This document shows, in pieces, positions 1-12,674 of a stretch of 64,000 nucleotides of DNA. The position numbers were made by a program, and so were the translations under genes. The stretch lies in NCBI RefSeq assembly GCF_024713975.1, contig NC_091096.1:6954001-7018000 (forward strand), written 5' to 3'. This DNA is from Paralichthys olivaceus. Its lineage: Eukaryota; Chordata; Actinopteri; Pleuronectiformes; Paralichthyidae. The notes beneath the pieces were generated by a model. The model saw only the letters and a list, made by a program, of their open reading frames with translations. It was not told where the DNA came from and did not search any database. Position 1 is the first letter of the stretch, and every line of letters starts with the position of its first letter.

Positions 1-1171
1 CTTAATCACATCTAATGTTAAACTGACACCTTTTCAAACTGAACAACGAGCTAACGAGCTAAAGCTCTGAATGTATTTAACGTATTTCACACGCCGAAGT
101 GAATCTTTGTGAATATTATAAAATACAAACCTTCGTTTTTCAGCAGGTCAAACAACAACTTCTCAGATTTAAACTCTCCATGTGAGGAATTTCAGCTCTG
201 CACGAATATCACGTGTAAACATACACGCGTCCGTCAGTTAAAGGTGTCCGCCGTCGAAATGTCGTCTTGGAAAAAGGTTCCGGGCACAAACACAAATGAA
301 GAATAAAAAAGACATGACAGATTCGTTTTATAGTTTTAAATCGTCATAATCATAACGTACTCATAATTTATGGATTATTGTGTTTCTATGTGCTGGAAAT
401 TACAATGTAGCACACGTAGAGGGAAATATCAGCCGACCAGCCAATATTTCAATTTGAATTAAATTAAAGAAAATAATTGTATTTATTTTCTGTCAAATAT
501 CTTTATTGACTGAGTCCATAATGCACACATTTTTAAAATATTACAATACAGTTTCAAATACAAATATCTAAAATTATAAGTGGGGCCAGTCTAAACATGG
601 TACAGTCAATATAATGTGTGATTTTTATAATGAAGAAATTACACAATAGATTAATAGAACATTTCAAATTACTAAATCTGACATAACCATTTCCTAATCA
701 GTCTTTAATTATTATTTTAGTTCCTCGCACATCCATTATTAAAGCAACTGAAAGTCTTGATTAGGAGCTTTACCTGCAGGTCAAAGAACAGAGGGTGAAT
801 GAAAAAGCCCCAAAATAGTCAAAGGCACGACTTGATGACTGGCTATATATTCAAATTTCATAGGAGCTAAAGAATATTTTTGACTGGTTAATAACAAGTC
901 AGTTCTTAAATGTGAAATATCTATGATGATGTAGACATTTTATTACATAGTTTGTTCACTAGAGAGAAAACGGTTGAACATTTCAAAGTGTGAAATGTAC
1001 AACTTTTAGTCACAACATTTTATTAACCAAATGTTATTCTTGATATCATTATATATGAGTCGAATATTTCACATGAAGACAGGAAACGTTTTCCCCACAT
1101 GATAACACATGAAGAAAAAATAATAAGACTGAGAAAAGGAGGGGAGTTGTAAAAAAGACATTTCAACATGC
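1..1171. other. GP1BB 3' flank, no gene seen
   Basis: AT-rich sequence with no convincing coding exon on either strand. It should hold the GP1BB 3'UTR on the minus strand. AATAAA hexamers (read as tttatt on the plus strand) lie at 1018-1023 and 938-943; the first is about 150 nt past the GP1BB stop and is followed by GU-rich transcript sequence. In human 22q11.21 the next gene in this direction is TBX1, but nothing resembling a T-box exon is visible here. Confidence 0.5.
1018..1023 (-). terminator. Candidate poly(A) signal of GP1BB
   Basis: AATAAA on the minus strand about 150 nt after the GP1BB stop, with the GU-rich stretch GTTGTGAC just downstream. This would give a short 3'UTR. A second AATAAA at 938-943 is the alternative. 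Confidence 0.5.
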
Positions 1172-1795
1172 TCAGATGCTGCTGTCCTTCAAAAGTGAGT
1201 ACTCGTTCTCCCTCGGATCCTCCCCGGCTGTTAAGCTCTCCTCTGTGGTTCTCCTCGCCTCTTTGGACAACCTATCGAATCTCCTCAGGAACACGATGAG
1301 GGCCACGAGCAGAGCCGCCTGCACCACCACAAACACAAACAGACACACCTGGGAGGCCAAAGCCAGGTCACAGTACCAGTAGTAGCAGGACTCCAGCACC
1401 TCCTCCTCAGTTAAATACACCACCAGTCGCCCTCTCAAGCTGGGAGGGGAGCTGCAGTTGACGCCCAGGTGTGATGTGAGGTCGTTGGGCTGACGCAGCA
1501 GCCAGGCTCGCAGGTAGAGGATGCCACAGTCACACACCCAGGGGTTACCATGAAGGGACACAGAGCGGAGGGAGATCAAGTTGTCCAGGTGCCCGTTAGG
1601 GAGGGTGGTCAGCAGGTTGGTGTGGAGCTGGAGCTCTGTGGTCCAAGCAGGGAAACTGGTGGGCAGTGAGGAGGAGGTAAGAGACCTGCTGCTGCAGTTT
1701 ACCAGACCACCCTGACAGGAGCAGAGGTGAGGGCACGCTGATGACCTCTGACCTTGAAACAGGAGGAGCAGACACAGGAGCAGTAGCCCCGTCAT
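1172..1795 (-). CDS. gp1bb: Platelet glycoprotein Ib beta chain
   Basis: GP1BB is the disulfide-linked beta subunit of the GPIb-IX-V von Willebrand factor receptor of platelets and fish thrombocytes. The 207-aa product has, in order: a Leu-rich signal peptide (about 1-20); an LRR N-cap with cysteines at 21, 25, 27 and 34; a single leucine-rich repeat (about 53-80); an LRR C-cap beginning NPWVCDC with cysteines 88, 90, 114 and 137; juxtamembrane Cys142, the likely partner for the alpha-chain disulfide; a transmembrane helix (about 147-170); and a basic cytoplasmic tail with RRFDRLSKEARR, resembling the PKA/14-3-3 site of the mammalian tail. N-x-S sequons are at N33 and N113. The length equals the human protein plus or minus a residue. 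The coding part lies in one exon whose acceptor is at 1807/1808, so a 5' non-coding exon is expected upstream. It lies downstream of septin 5 on the same strand, as in mammals. Confidence 0.93.
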   Translation of the reverse strand: MTGLLLLCLLLLFQGQRSSACPHLCSCQGGLVNCSSRSLTSSSLPTSFPAWTTELQLHTNLLTTLPNGHLDNLISLRSVSLHGNPWVCDCGILYLRAWLLRQPNDLTSHLGVNCSSPPSLRGRLVVYLTEEEVLESCYYWYCDLALASQVCLFVFVVVQAALLVALIVFLRRFDRLSKEARRTTEESLTAGEDPRENEYSLLKDSSI

Positions 1796-1807
1796 GATGA
1801 ACAGTCA

Positions 1808-1881
1808 CTGGAGGGGAGAGGAGAGGAGAGGAGAGGAAAGAAGAGGAGAGGAGAGGTGGTGAGGGGACGGGAGGGGAGGAG
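1808..1881 (-). repeat. (GGAGA)n/(TCTCC)n tract serving as splice polypyrimidine tract
   Basis: The plus strand is an imperfect GGAGA/GGGGA repeat. On the GP1BB sense strand it is a long CCTCT tract ending in CCCCTCCAG at the acceptor 12 nt upstream of the GP1BB ATG. The simple repeat therefore supplies the entire polypyrimidine tract of the intron before the coding exon. Confidence 0.7.
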
Positions 1882-2671
1882 AATATTGTTTGCACAAACC
1901 ATAAATTGTAAGAAAAGAAACGATACAGACACTGACAACTGCCATGCAAGTGATATAAATATAGCAAAGGTCACTCCTGGATCTGCATTCTTTAAACACT
2001 GAGAAATTACATTACATCTTCATCTATCATTGGGGGGATTAATAAAACATTATCATATATATGTAATCAAGTGGTTTACAAGAGCTCTTTGGGTCTATAA
2101 GAATATAGAAATGAATGCAAAGTACTACAGCAGCAACTGCTATCTTTCTTAAAATGTTTTTAACTTGATGCCTGAGAGGTGTTGATTCAGCTCTGTAGTT
2201 TGTTGTGTGTCTGTACTTTGTGATGTTGTGGTAGGTAAGTGTTAGAGTGTTGTAGTGTAATTGACTGCACATTATTTGGGTAATTTGTCTTAAAGTAATA
2301 TATTTTTATATCAACTTTCATAAAGATTATATACAAATAAATATGATACTACATGTGATGTTTACTAAATGAACATAGAAGCAGTTAAAGGGATTATATA
2401 GCAATTGTTCATTTTATAACATATTTTATTGATGCAGGGCACTGATACCAAGAAAACTTTACTTTCCTTCACTTGTCAAACCTTCACGACAGCAGCATGT
2501 AGTCTACACACCAACTTATATTTAGACATATTTACAGTTTTAATATAATCACATAATCAATATTAATGAAAGTTACAGAACAGAAAAGTCTCAATAAAGA
2601 GAATGATTTACCTTCAGTGTTGCGTGTCTTCAGGAGGGAGAGACTGTGTTTCTGACTGACGCTCTGAGATG

Positions 2672-2707
2672 ATGTGTGTGTTCGTGTGTGTGTGTGTGTG
2701 TGTGTGT
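2672..2707. repeat. (TG)n microsatellite
   Basis: About 17 TG units with one TTCG interruption near the left end. Confidence 0.9.
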
Positions 2708-2769
2708 TTCTGCCAGCTGGCACTCACTGATAAAGACCACTGTCAAATATGAATGTTGTCATGTTCAGA

Positions 2770-3225
2770 TGTGCAGAACTGTATTTAAGTGCTTGAACAT
2801 AGTTTTGTTATTTTTACTCAACTACATTTATTTGACAACTTTAGTTTCTATAGTAAAAGTTTGAATGCAAAACATCTACTTGTACTGTTTAACTAGTAGC
2901 AGTAATAACACAGTGTTGAAATAATCTACCACTGTACAAATTAACAAAAAATAAATTCAAAGTATTGGTGTAAAACTATAAAGCAGTAAAAATACTCATT
3001 ATGCAGAATTGATGCCTACATGCGTAAACTGTAATAATACATAATAATGTATTTGTTTGTATTAATAATCTTTATGAACAAAAGCATAAAGTAACTAGCA
3101 CAATGATTAAAGTCATCAAATAATTACTTAAGTAAAAAGAACAACATTGTCCTTTGACAAATATTAAGTATCTACAAGCACTCAAGAGAAGTACAAGTAT
3201 CCTGAAATTGTACTTTGTCCCTTTC
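2770..3225. repeat. Dispersed teleost repeat, aagtac/ccacca type
   Basis: AT-rich stretch rich in TACTTGTAC, ACTCAACTACATTT and AAGTACAAGTATC motifs, ending near TTTCCACCACAG. The same words recur at 9640-10010, 19725-19880 and 49105-49280. This wording is typical of a very common fish interspersed repeat; the class is not assigned from sequence alone. Confidence 0.5.
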
Positions 3226-3457
3226 CACCACAGCTCATACTTAACATTACGAGTGCCTGTGTCTCCTCTGACTGACAGGGAGAAGATGTTGTGTGCCGTG
3301 CGGGGAAGAATGTCTGCAGGAGATAAACATGAATCAGCAGATAATGTTCACGCAGCAGCTCCGAGCTGCTCGGACTCCGGAAGTGACAGAGGCTGCTGTG
3401 CTGCGTTCTTGACTGGAACTTCAGAATGACAGAGGCAGGCGGACGAGAAACAAGGGT

Positions 3458-3463
3458 TTATTT
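3458..3463 (-). terminator. Candidate poly(A) signal of septin 5
   Basis: AATAAA on the minus strand about 1.07 kb past the septin 5 stop. It lies just beyond the (TG)n tract on the sense strand. ATTAAA at 3738-3743 is the alternative. Confidence 0.35.
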
Positions 3464-3547
3464 GTCACACCTTTATATAAGAGGGGAGCAGGCTGAGCTC
3501 AGAGCCTTCAGGCAAAATATGTTCTGTGTCTCAGCATCAGTAGAGTC

Positions 3548-3548
<1 letters not shown>

Positions 3549-3603
<55 letters not shown>
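3549..3603. repeat. (CA)n microsatellite
   Basis: About 27 perfect CA units; (TG)n in the septin 5 3'UTR sense. Confidence 0.95.
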
Positions 3604-3604
<1 letters not shown>

Positions 3605-4529
3605 AAGCAATCATAGGACACACACCTTCACTGACGAGGGCAGAAATTTTAAAACAGAAGCATAAACACAGCATTTGCTCGTCGTTATTTTCAACATCTC
3701 ATCGTAGCACAGTAGCAAACTGTGAGTCATGATGCATTTTAATACAAGCACAGGGCATTGGCTATAAAGCAGTAAAAATAGGTCCACAGCGTTCAGCGGA
3801 TACGAGTAATGGCAGCATGCTCGCACATGTACCAACCCTCTCATTACGTCAAAGGCTCTCCATTCACAGTTAGCCACTGGCAATAAGTGCATTTTCAGCT
3901 CCACCAGCACAAAATGCTAGTGGAGGATTTTTTTTGACTTGCCATATGTAAAATAAAAAAATGTTACGTGAAGATATTAATGAGGATCAGAGAGGAGATA
4001 AACAAAAGCATCTGAATAAAAAGTAAAGTCACTGTGGTACCACTGTCAAACGGACGGGAGATTTACGGATGGAAACCTGGTGATATAAGGATATTTCATG
4101 AAATACACACACTCGCTCACACAAACACATAATAAAAAACAATATCCAGGTTCAAGACCAACAACCTAAATTTCTTTACAAAACATCTTATATCACATGT
4201 TCATACCCTGACAGAATATTCAAAAAGGTCTAGCATTGCATTTATAAATTAGATACACTGACTAGTAATTTAAATTACACATTAATATCATATATGTTAA
4301 GACTGTTTAACCACAGAAGGTGGAGGGCTGGTGGGGGGGGGGGCTCAAACAGATGCAAGAAAACAGATGAGAATCTGATGAAACGAGTCTCCGGGCAGAC
4401 AAACTATACAAAGCACCAAACTGAAGATAAATGTACAACCAGAGTGGTCACTGACACTTGATGTCCCGTTGTTCAGGGGGGGGGACAAACAGCAGGTGGC
4501 GCTACAGCACAGCTCTGCTCTGGGAGATG

Positions 4530-7237
4530 TCACTGGTCTTTCTCGTGCATCTGCTGCTGCATCTTGTTCAGCATCTCCTGCATCCTCTTCAGCTGCAGGC
4601 GGAGAGGAAGGTGTGGACGGTTAAAATCATATAAAATTCAGATTAAACATTTAGAAGAATATGGGATTTCCTCTGATGTTGGTTTATGTATGTGAGTGAT
4701 GAGGCAGCTCTTTGTACGTGAGAAGATATTTCATGCTTCATGTCATATTTAAGAAGAAGAAAAAACTTTTTGAGCTCTTTAACACATATTATTATTATTT
4801 ACTCCATCAAAGAGGTTATTTTGTCACCCCTGACTGTTTATTTATAGGATTATGCAAAAACTACTGAACACATTTCCATGAAACCTCGTGGACATGGGCC
4901 AAGAAAGATCCCATTAAATTTTGGCACGAATCCGAATAACAAAGCTGCCTACTCTTTCCTGATGGTGTATAATTCTATATTCTTGAGGAAATCCCTGAAC
5001 AACACCAACGAAATATCGAGTGGCAAAGATTCCACATGATGATGGAATTTTTCTGAGCCACTTGTGCACAGCTCTGAGGTTACACACTTTCTGTTCTTTA
5101 GTGTAATTGTTTCTAATGAGTGTGAAGTTTTCTGCTTGCTGCCTTTGCATTTGTGACCATCTGGTGTTTCTCCGCTCAATGCACCTCATGACAATTATCA
5201 GGGAAACACTGACAGAGGAGCTTTAAGGTGAAACTTATCAAGGTTGTGTAAAGTTTAAATAGGAGATATATAATGGTGCAGAGGTTAAAGCAAAGATTTA
5301 AAGCGTGTTACATTCAGGGTTTTGTCAGTCGCATCAGATATAAAAACAATAGTCATTCGTCGTCTCTTAAAGCAGCGAATGATGCTTCGTACCTCCTCGT
5401 CTTTCATTTTGATGAGTTTCTCAGTTTCCACATCTGGAGTGGACAGAGGCAGGATGGGTATGGGACTCTCCATGCGGTTGTCCTGAGCCAGTTTACTGAG
5501 AGAAGAGGAGGAAACAGAGGAGGCATGAACAAGACAAATCTGCACTGACATCTGTGGTGACATCAGAAGTTTATGTTTACAAAACACCATCAGTTTTCTC
5601 TCACTCGTACCTGGTCATCTCCTGTATGCACTGTGCTCTGTAGTTTTCATAGTGGACGTCACAGGTCACGTCTTTCAGGTCGTGCATGTGCGAACGAATC
5701 AGCATGTTCCTCAGTTTCACAAAGTCACAGTGCGACTGGTTCTCCACTGAAAAAAAAAAGCCAAAGACAAAGATTCATTTTCACACAAACCGTGTCGGAC
5801 TCATGTTCAGGCTGACGAGAGAGGAACCATGAACACAATCATACCTTCTACGATGCCCCAGGGGTACAGTCTTCCTCTGACCCTCTGCCCCCGAGCCTCC
5901 ACCACTGTGTTGCTGCCGATCACAGCGAACGGGGTGCACTCCTGCAACACACACATGAGGGCGGCGTTAACTGTTATCTACCCAGAGAAAGCTGACTGAG
6001 CAAACTGAGCCCTGATACATTTCACAGTTCAACACATTCACAAGAGAAACGCTGAGCAGCTCAAGAAGAACGTGACTGTAACTGTTGAGACACGTAAGAA
6101 GTTCACTGATCTTCCCAGACGATCAGAGGTTTCATATCACGAGCCTCGGCCTGCATTCATTACCTCTGAGCTGCAGCTACGCTTCAATTTCAATGTTCAC
6201 CCAAATAACAAAAAGACACTTGCTCTTATTGTGTCGCCTTGTGGACAAATCTAGTTTTATTAATCCAGGTTTTGAGATTCAAGTTTTTAGTAACGTTCCA
6301 AAACAGATGATTCAACGATCAAACCCAAATCAAGCAGCATTTGTCGAAGGTTTATACTTCTTCTTCACAGTAGAGACTTTTATGATGTTTGCACTGTTCT
6401 ACATGTTTGAACAATTTATCACAACACAACAACAGACGCATAGAAAAGACACAAACTGCTCAATAAGGTAATGAGTGGTTTGTCATCAGGTGGAGACCAT
6501 CTTTTATTGATGCCATTCAGAACACATGTAAACTCCTGAACTTCTGCAAAAGTTCAGAAACAGGTGAAACAGACTGAAGCGTTTAGTGTGGATAATCCAC
6601 AGACCTCACTGAACAGCTTTCATATTACAGCTGCATTCAAAAGTTAATTCCCTGTGAAAGTGGCTCACAGTGAAGCCGGTGGATTATCCTGTGAAACGAG
6701 GTCATTGTTTCAGGACAAACACGTTTCTGTTCAGGTTTTCACAACGTGAGGAATAAAAACTGAACTCTGTAGGTGTCACAATCTATCGCAAAACTAGCAC
6801 ATATTACAATTCACAGTGAGTCAGTGAAATTCCTAACAGAGGTGTCAGACTCACCTTCAGCTCTTTGTCAAGTTGTTTAAACTCTTCATCCTCGTCTGAG
6901 TCACATTCAGGGAACTGGTACACTTTGATCCCAAACTTGTCTATTTCCTCTCGTATCTACACAGACACACAGACACACATCAGAATCAGTGTTAAACAGT
7001 GAATACAAAACACACTGCAAACATCTTGAATTCTCTGCGGAGCTGCAGGTCCGGGACTCACTCTGTCTTTGAGCTTCTTTATCTCGTTGGGTGTGAGGCA
7101 GTCAGCTTTTGCAATGAGTGGAATGATGTTGACTTTTTCATGCAGCGCCTTCATGAACTCAACATCGACCGGACGCAGCCTGTGGAGAGAAGTTCAATAC
7201 TGTTTTAATTGTTGACTTCATGAGGTAGAAAAGGTGC

Positions 7238-7307
<70 letters not shown>

Positions 7308-7447
7308 ACCCGTGCCCAAATGGAGGGATAAAGTAGAGGCAGCAGTGGACTCTGTTGTCCTGGATGTTCTTTCTGTTCAGTCCACTCTCATCCCTGAAGT
7401 ACTGCTCAAACTGCTGATCAATGTAGTCTGTGATTGGCTTCCAGCTA

Positions 7448-7520
<73 letters not shown>

Positions 7521-10309
7521 CAGATGACGTGAGCAGCTCCTCACTGTGAGTTCGGGCTGAGTCAGACACAGTAGATCCTCCAGCTCACCACTCGTTGTTG
7601 TTGACGGCGTCTCCAAACCCTGGCGTGTCTACGATGGTCAGCTTGAGCTTGACTCCTTTCTCCTCGATGTCGACCGTGTGCTTGATGATCTCCACTGTTT
7701 GGTTGATTCGCTCTGAAAAGCGTTGGCACGGAGAAGGAGTCACAGAGTTGGTGAGTGACAGGAAGGGAATGAGCCGATACACATCAAGGATGAAAATGAA
7801 CGGACTGATTCTGACTGTGTTTCTATTCATTAAGCAATAGTGGCACGATTGATTATCATTATTCAACTAATTAAAAAGCTGTTTAAAAGGATAAAGCTCT
7901 TGATAGCGTTTGATTTTTATAAACAAATCGCATGAAAACAGGTTTTAGTAAAATTACTTTAACAGTATTAATTGGTGCATTTGATGGGGACTATTTTTAA
8001 TGATGGATTAATACACATTAGCAGCTCTAGAGGCCGTTGCACCAACTGTTCATGGGTTCAAACTTGTTATTACATGTTCACCCAAAGTGAAATAAAAGTG
8101 GTTGCACAACACATTAGTTATTAGGTTCAGCTAATATCAAATAAAGTTTACACATCTGACCTGATACTGGGAAGTGTCAGAAATATCCAAAATATTTGAC
8201 TAAAGTAAAGTTATTTCACTTCCATTTTAAACTGCATGAATATCACGAAACACATGAAACACACATACACCTTTTGTATAAATACCAGGATATGAATAAA
8301 ACAAACTTACACCTACATTCATGAAGGATTCGCAAAGATTCAATCTTTACAAGCTACGTTTTCATTCTGTGAACTGATGCAATAAATAACTGGTCTGAAA
8401 CAAGCTTTAGTTCTTTAGATGTTTATCAGGGATACGTCACCCACATTTGTTTTTTACAGTTAAAAGATAACAGTGTGGCACAGGTATACAGAGATAAAAA
8501 AAATATCAGACATCAGAGTGATTTAATTCACTGTGACGGACATGGTGAGATAATAAAGAGCAGGAAGACTCACCCTCAGCGTTTAGTAACTTCCTGTCTT
8601 TGTAGAGGTCTGTGAGGAACAGGCTGTTGACCAGGGTGGATTTACCCATACCAGACTCTCCTGCAACACACACACAGTAACAATGTGTGTATATCACATG
8701 CAACTGTTCGTAATGATGGACAATTAACCTCATAGTCCTGCATAAATCCATCAGTCTGTGTTGAAGCTGTCAATATGTTTTCACTCGTATGTTTGTCTTT
8801 TGTTTGGTTTGAATGTTTGTTTGTTTCTAAGCAAGATTACACCAAACCATCAAAAACAGATTTCCAACAAACTTGGTATGAGTTAGAACAGAACCAATTT
8901 AATTTAGGTGCGTTGTTTTGTTTTTTTAATCACTGATGTGAAAGGGGTTTTTTGACATTTGACATTTTCACTGATCTCATAGAGAATAATTAATGGATCT
9001 TAATGAAAACGTCTGGTATATTTAGAAGACTGATATCTATGAGTGTATGTAAGTTAGTGCAGCTTGACTGAATTTAAGGGGACTGATGGAGGTATGTGCT
9101 GAACTGAGAGTCATTCTACTTAGAGACGAGTTGATTCAACCTCACGGTCTTTTCAGAGGCTGCGGTGGAGTTGAATTATACTGTTTCTAATATCTTGTCC
9201 ACCGTGTTTGCAGGTGAAATACTACTTTTCTGTCACGTTCGCTTGTTCAGCTCCAAACTGACCTGCCACCATCAGTGTGAAGTCGAAGCCTTTCTTCACA
9301 GACTTCCTGTGGACTTGATTGGGCAAAGTTGCAAAACCCACATACTGTTTCTCCTGAGACAGAAACAAAAGACACAGAAGAGGAAGGAGAAGGTTTTTTA
9401 GTTTCAGTAAATTCTTTGTGAAAGAGTCAGTGATGCTTTAATCAGTTCACTTGACAGCTGTTGTTGAGCTGAAACAATCGATCACACAGGAAAATAACTG
9501 CAAACTGTTTTGATAAAAACAAAACATACAAGGACGTCACTTTAGGCTTTAAATTATTGTCTCTAAATTGCTCTTTTTCTTTCACGACCAGTTCAAAACC
9601 AATAATAATTAGTTAACTTTCACAAAAGACTGAGAACTAAGTACATTTACAGAAAGTAACTTATTTAAGTTCAATTTTAAGGTACTTCTTATTCAGATTT
9701 TCTGCTATTTTACTACACTTATTTTTTACATTTATTTGATAACTTTAATTAGTAAATTCAAATGAATTTAATCAATAAGTCAGTATGATTCATTATTATG
9801 GGTTAAGATAACATAGCTACATATAATTACATTAAATCAACCACACCAGAGTATTGAAGCAATTGTTATAATTCCAAAATTGTCCATTCTACATGATGTG
9901 TACTTTTACTTTTCGTACGGTAAATAAAAGCTAATATGTTTTGCAATAGTTTGAAAGCAGGATTTCTTGTAACAGAGTATTTCTACACTTCTTCTTCCAC
10001 CACTGCACAACATGCTCCCGTTTGAGTAACATCAACATGAGATTATTTGGTCGTCTTGCTTAAAAGAAGGATTACAAGTTATAAAAGGTTATTAAGTAAT
10101 TTGACTAAGTGGAGAATCAACTAATTGTTTCAGCTCTACAGTAAAACATCAGAAGTCAGCAGCTTAAAAATAGACTCAGACACCAAATAACCATTTTAAT
10201 GTGGAGACAACATGGATCTGGCTCTGACTGATGCTTTTAAAATGACCACAACAGACAGGCTGGCTCTATAATACAGAAAATCTACAACTGCGTGGAAAAA
10301 CACGTGCAC

Positions 10310-10340
<31 letters not shown>

Positions 10341-10552
10341 TTCCTCTTGAAGCAGCTGGGAATAACCAGCGTCTCAGATTTTCCACTAAGTCTCTCACAA
10401 AGGGAACCACAGAATGCCAGGCTCTCACTGTGTCGGACAGTAGCTCTCAGTCCTGCAGGGTCTCGCTGCTGCATCTGGCAGAACGTCATCTTTACCCTGC
10501 AGTGCTGACATGTGTAGATAGAAACACACACTGGAGGCCCCACAGAGTGCAT

Positions 10553-10601
<49 letters not shown>

Positions 10602-10753
10602 CACACACACAGAAGCTACATTCAACAGATATGAAAAGCTCTTTTTTAAACTGTGCAAACACATGAGTCCAACACGCAGTCAGCATCCTCATACGCTGTC
10701 ATAACTTGTCACAGGCATTTCCGACAGCTCCCTCGGGTGAGGTTTGCTTTTAT

Positions 10754-10847
<94 letters not shown>

Positions 10848-12493
10848 TCAGATGGTGCAATCATACACACTTGCTCAAAGAGCCAGATGAGTGAGAATGA
10901 GGAAAGCTGTATATAAATCAGTGAGTTATCATGAAAATAAAGCATTCAATCATTCCAGCAGTGAATCTGTCACCCTGTAGAAATATCACAAGAGTAAACT
11001 AAACTCAGAGTCCACAGAGAAACCAAAATATCACTAGAAAGATGCTGACAGTGAGTTTACAGGTGTGAGGGCGTCTTGTTTCTGCATTTCCGAACTTATC
11101 CTGAACTCTATGACTTTATATTTCAGTTATTCTGAAAGATCTTTTTTTGGTTTATCCTGCACACATCTCCTCCGATGAATCCAAACCTTTACCTTCTGTC
11201 TGGCCGTTCTCACTCGTGGGCATAGCAGCCGTTCCACCAGTTTTTCCTGCAGCATGATGGCATCCATCCTAAACCGCTCCGACACTGACGGACCAAAATA
11301 GCCACGGGTCTCAGAAAGTTGAAAAATAAACCCAGCAGGAAACAGGATGCAGCAAAGACTCTACAAGCTCATTAACTCGTCTCTCACTTTCTCTCTGTTC
11401 CTCAAATGTCTCTGATGCACCTCTTTTCTGTCTGTGCTCTTTAAAATTAGCACCTTTTGTTCCTCTTACTCTCTGTCTCTAGATTCCCTTTCTTTTCTTT
11501 TCCCCTGCCTGCCCTCCTCCTTTCTCTGTTTTCTTTCTTTCCTTCGGCCTATGGCGCTCCGACTCTCCCTGTTCAGACAGGTACAGAGGAATTCTGTCTG
11601 AGAGGGAGGGAAGCGCAGAGAGAGGGAGTAAGAGAGAGAGGTGGCAATTTGAGGGAGGAAACGAGGCAGGGATGGAAGCAACGAAAGTCTAAAAGAAACT
11701 CATTCATTCGGCCTGTGCTCCCTCCCCCAGCTGCGACAGTTGAAAAATAAAAGTCTGCGCTGAGTAAAGTGACCACGGTAACGAGGAGGAGCAGACAGAG
11801 TGTTGAAATTACTTTTAAAAGATATGAAACAATAGAAGAGCTTGTTTGAACTTGACTGTGACAAAGTTGGAGCAGATAAAGATACAAAAGCTGCAAGAAC
11901 AGGCCTGAGCAGTGAGATAATCTGATTATCAAGTGAATTAATACGTCCATTCATTCACCCGAGCTTCATATTCTCATGTCACATACATTTAAAAGTGTTT
12001 GTTTGTTTCTCATAATTAGATTCTAACTTTTGATTTTACTTAAATGATTCGTATCTTGATTTATAATGTATTGTTAGGTTTCATGGGTGTTTAGAGAGGC
12101 TCTGTGAAATATAATTTATTATTTGAATTGTTCACTGTGAGCACCTCAAAGACGTTTAAATGTCCAGTTCATTTCTTTTCCAATATTTTTCCTCCAGATG
12201 ACCAAGATACGCTCGTTCTACATTTGAACAAATTGAATTATTTAGATCACGTCAGGAATTACCTTTATGAAAAGAAATGAACTCACTGTATTTTACAGAA
12301 TGTGAATCAATCAGTAAATCAGCCTGTTTTGTTTGGTCATTTAAATTCTTATAGCGGATATCACGCTCAACACTATTATGAAAAGGATGCAAAGGAAATC
12401 AGCCACCATGTTGTCTACTCTGCTTACTCCAAGTGTGTGTGTGGGTGTGTGTGTGTGTATGTGTATGTGTGAGTGTGTGTGTCTGTGTATGTG

Positions 12494-12562
<69 letters not shown>

Positions 12563-12623
12563 AGGTGAATGAGGTATATGTCATGGCAGAGGTTGAACTT
12601 GATTACTTCCAGATGTGATGGTG

Positions 12624-12674
<51 letters not shown>

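Larger units (their letters stand above)
1882..4529. other. Spacer between septin 5 and GP1BB; presumed septin 5 3'UTR
   Basis: No coding exon seen. The right-hand part should be septin 5 3'UTR. Candidate poly(A) signals on the minus strand are ATTAAA at 3738-3743 and AATAAA at 3458-3463. It also holds a (TG)n tract, a (CA)n tract and an aagtac-type dispersed repeat (listed separately). The first, non-coding GP1BB exon should lie somewhere here but could not be placed. Confidence 0.45.
7062..7712 (-). other. septin5: Septin 5 GTPase-core exons with repeat-flanked exon
   Basis: Three GTPase-core exons (7589-7712, 7310-7444, 7062-7179). The middle 135-bp exon encodes W-K-P-I-T-D through F-G-H-G. 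It is enclosed by a long (CA)n block on one side and a long (TG)n block on the other, each within about 10 nt of a splice site. Confidence 0.9.
9354..11192. other. Septin 5 intron between proximal first exon and exon EKQYVGF
   Basis: No coding exon seen. It is filled with interspersed repeats (9455-10140), a CAG repeat and two large CA tracts. Confidence 0.6.

Noticed and set aside
1-1171. TBX1, expected next by human synteny
   Set aside because: No T-box coding sequence visible; it probably lies outside the window.
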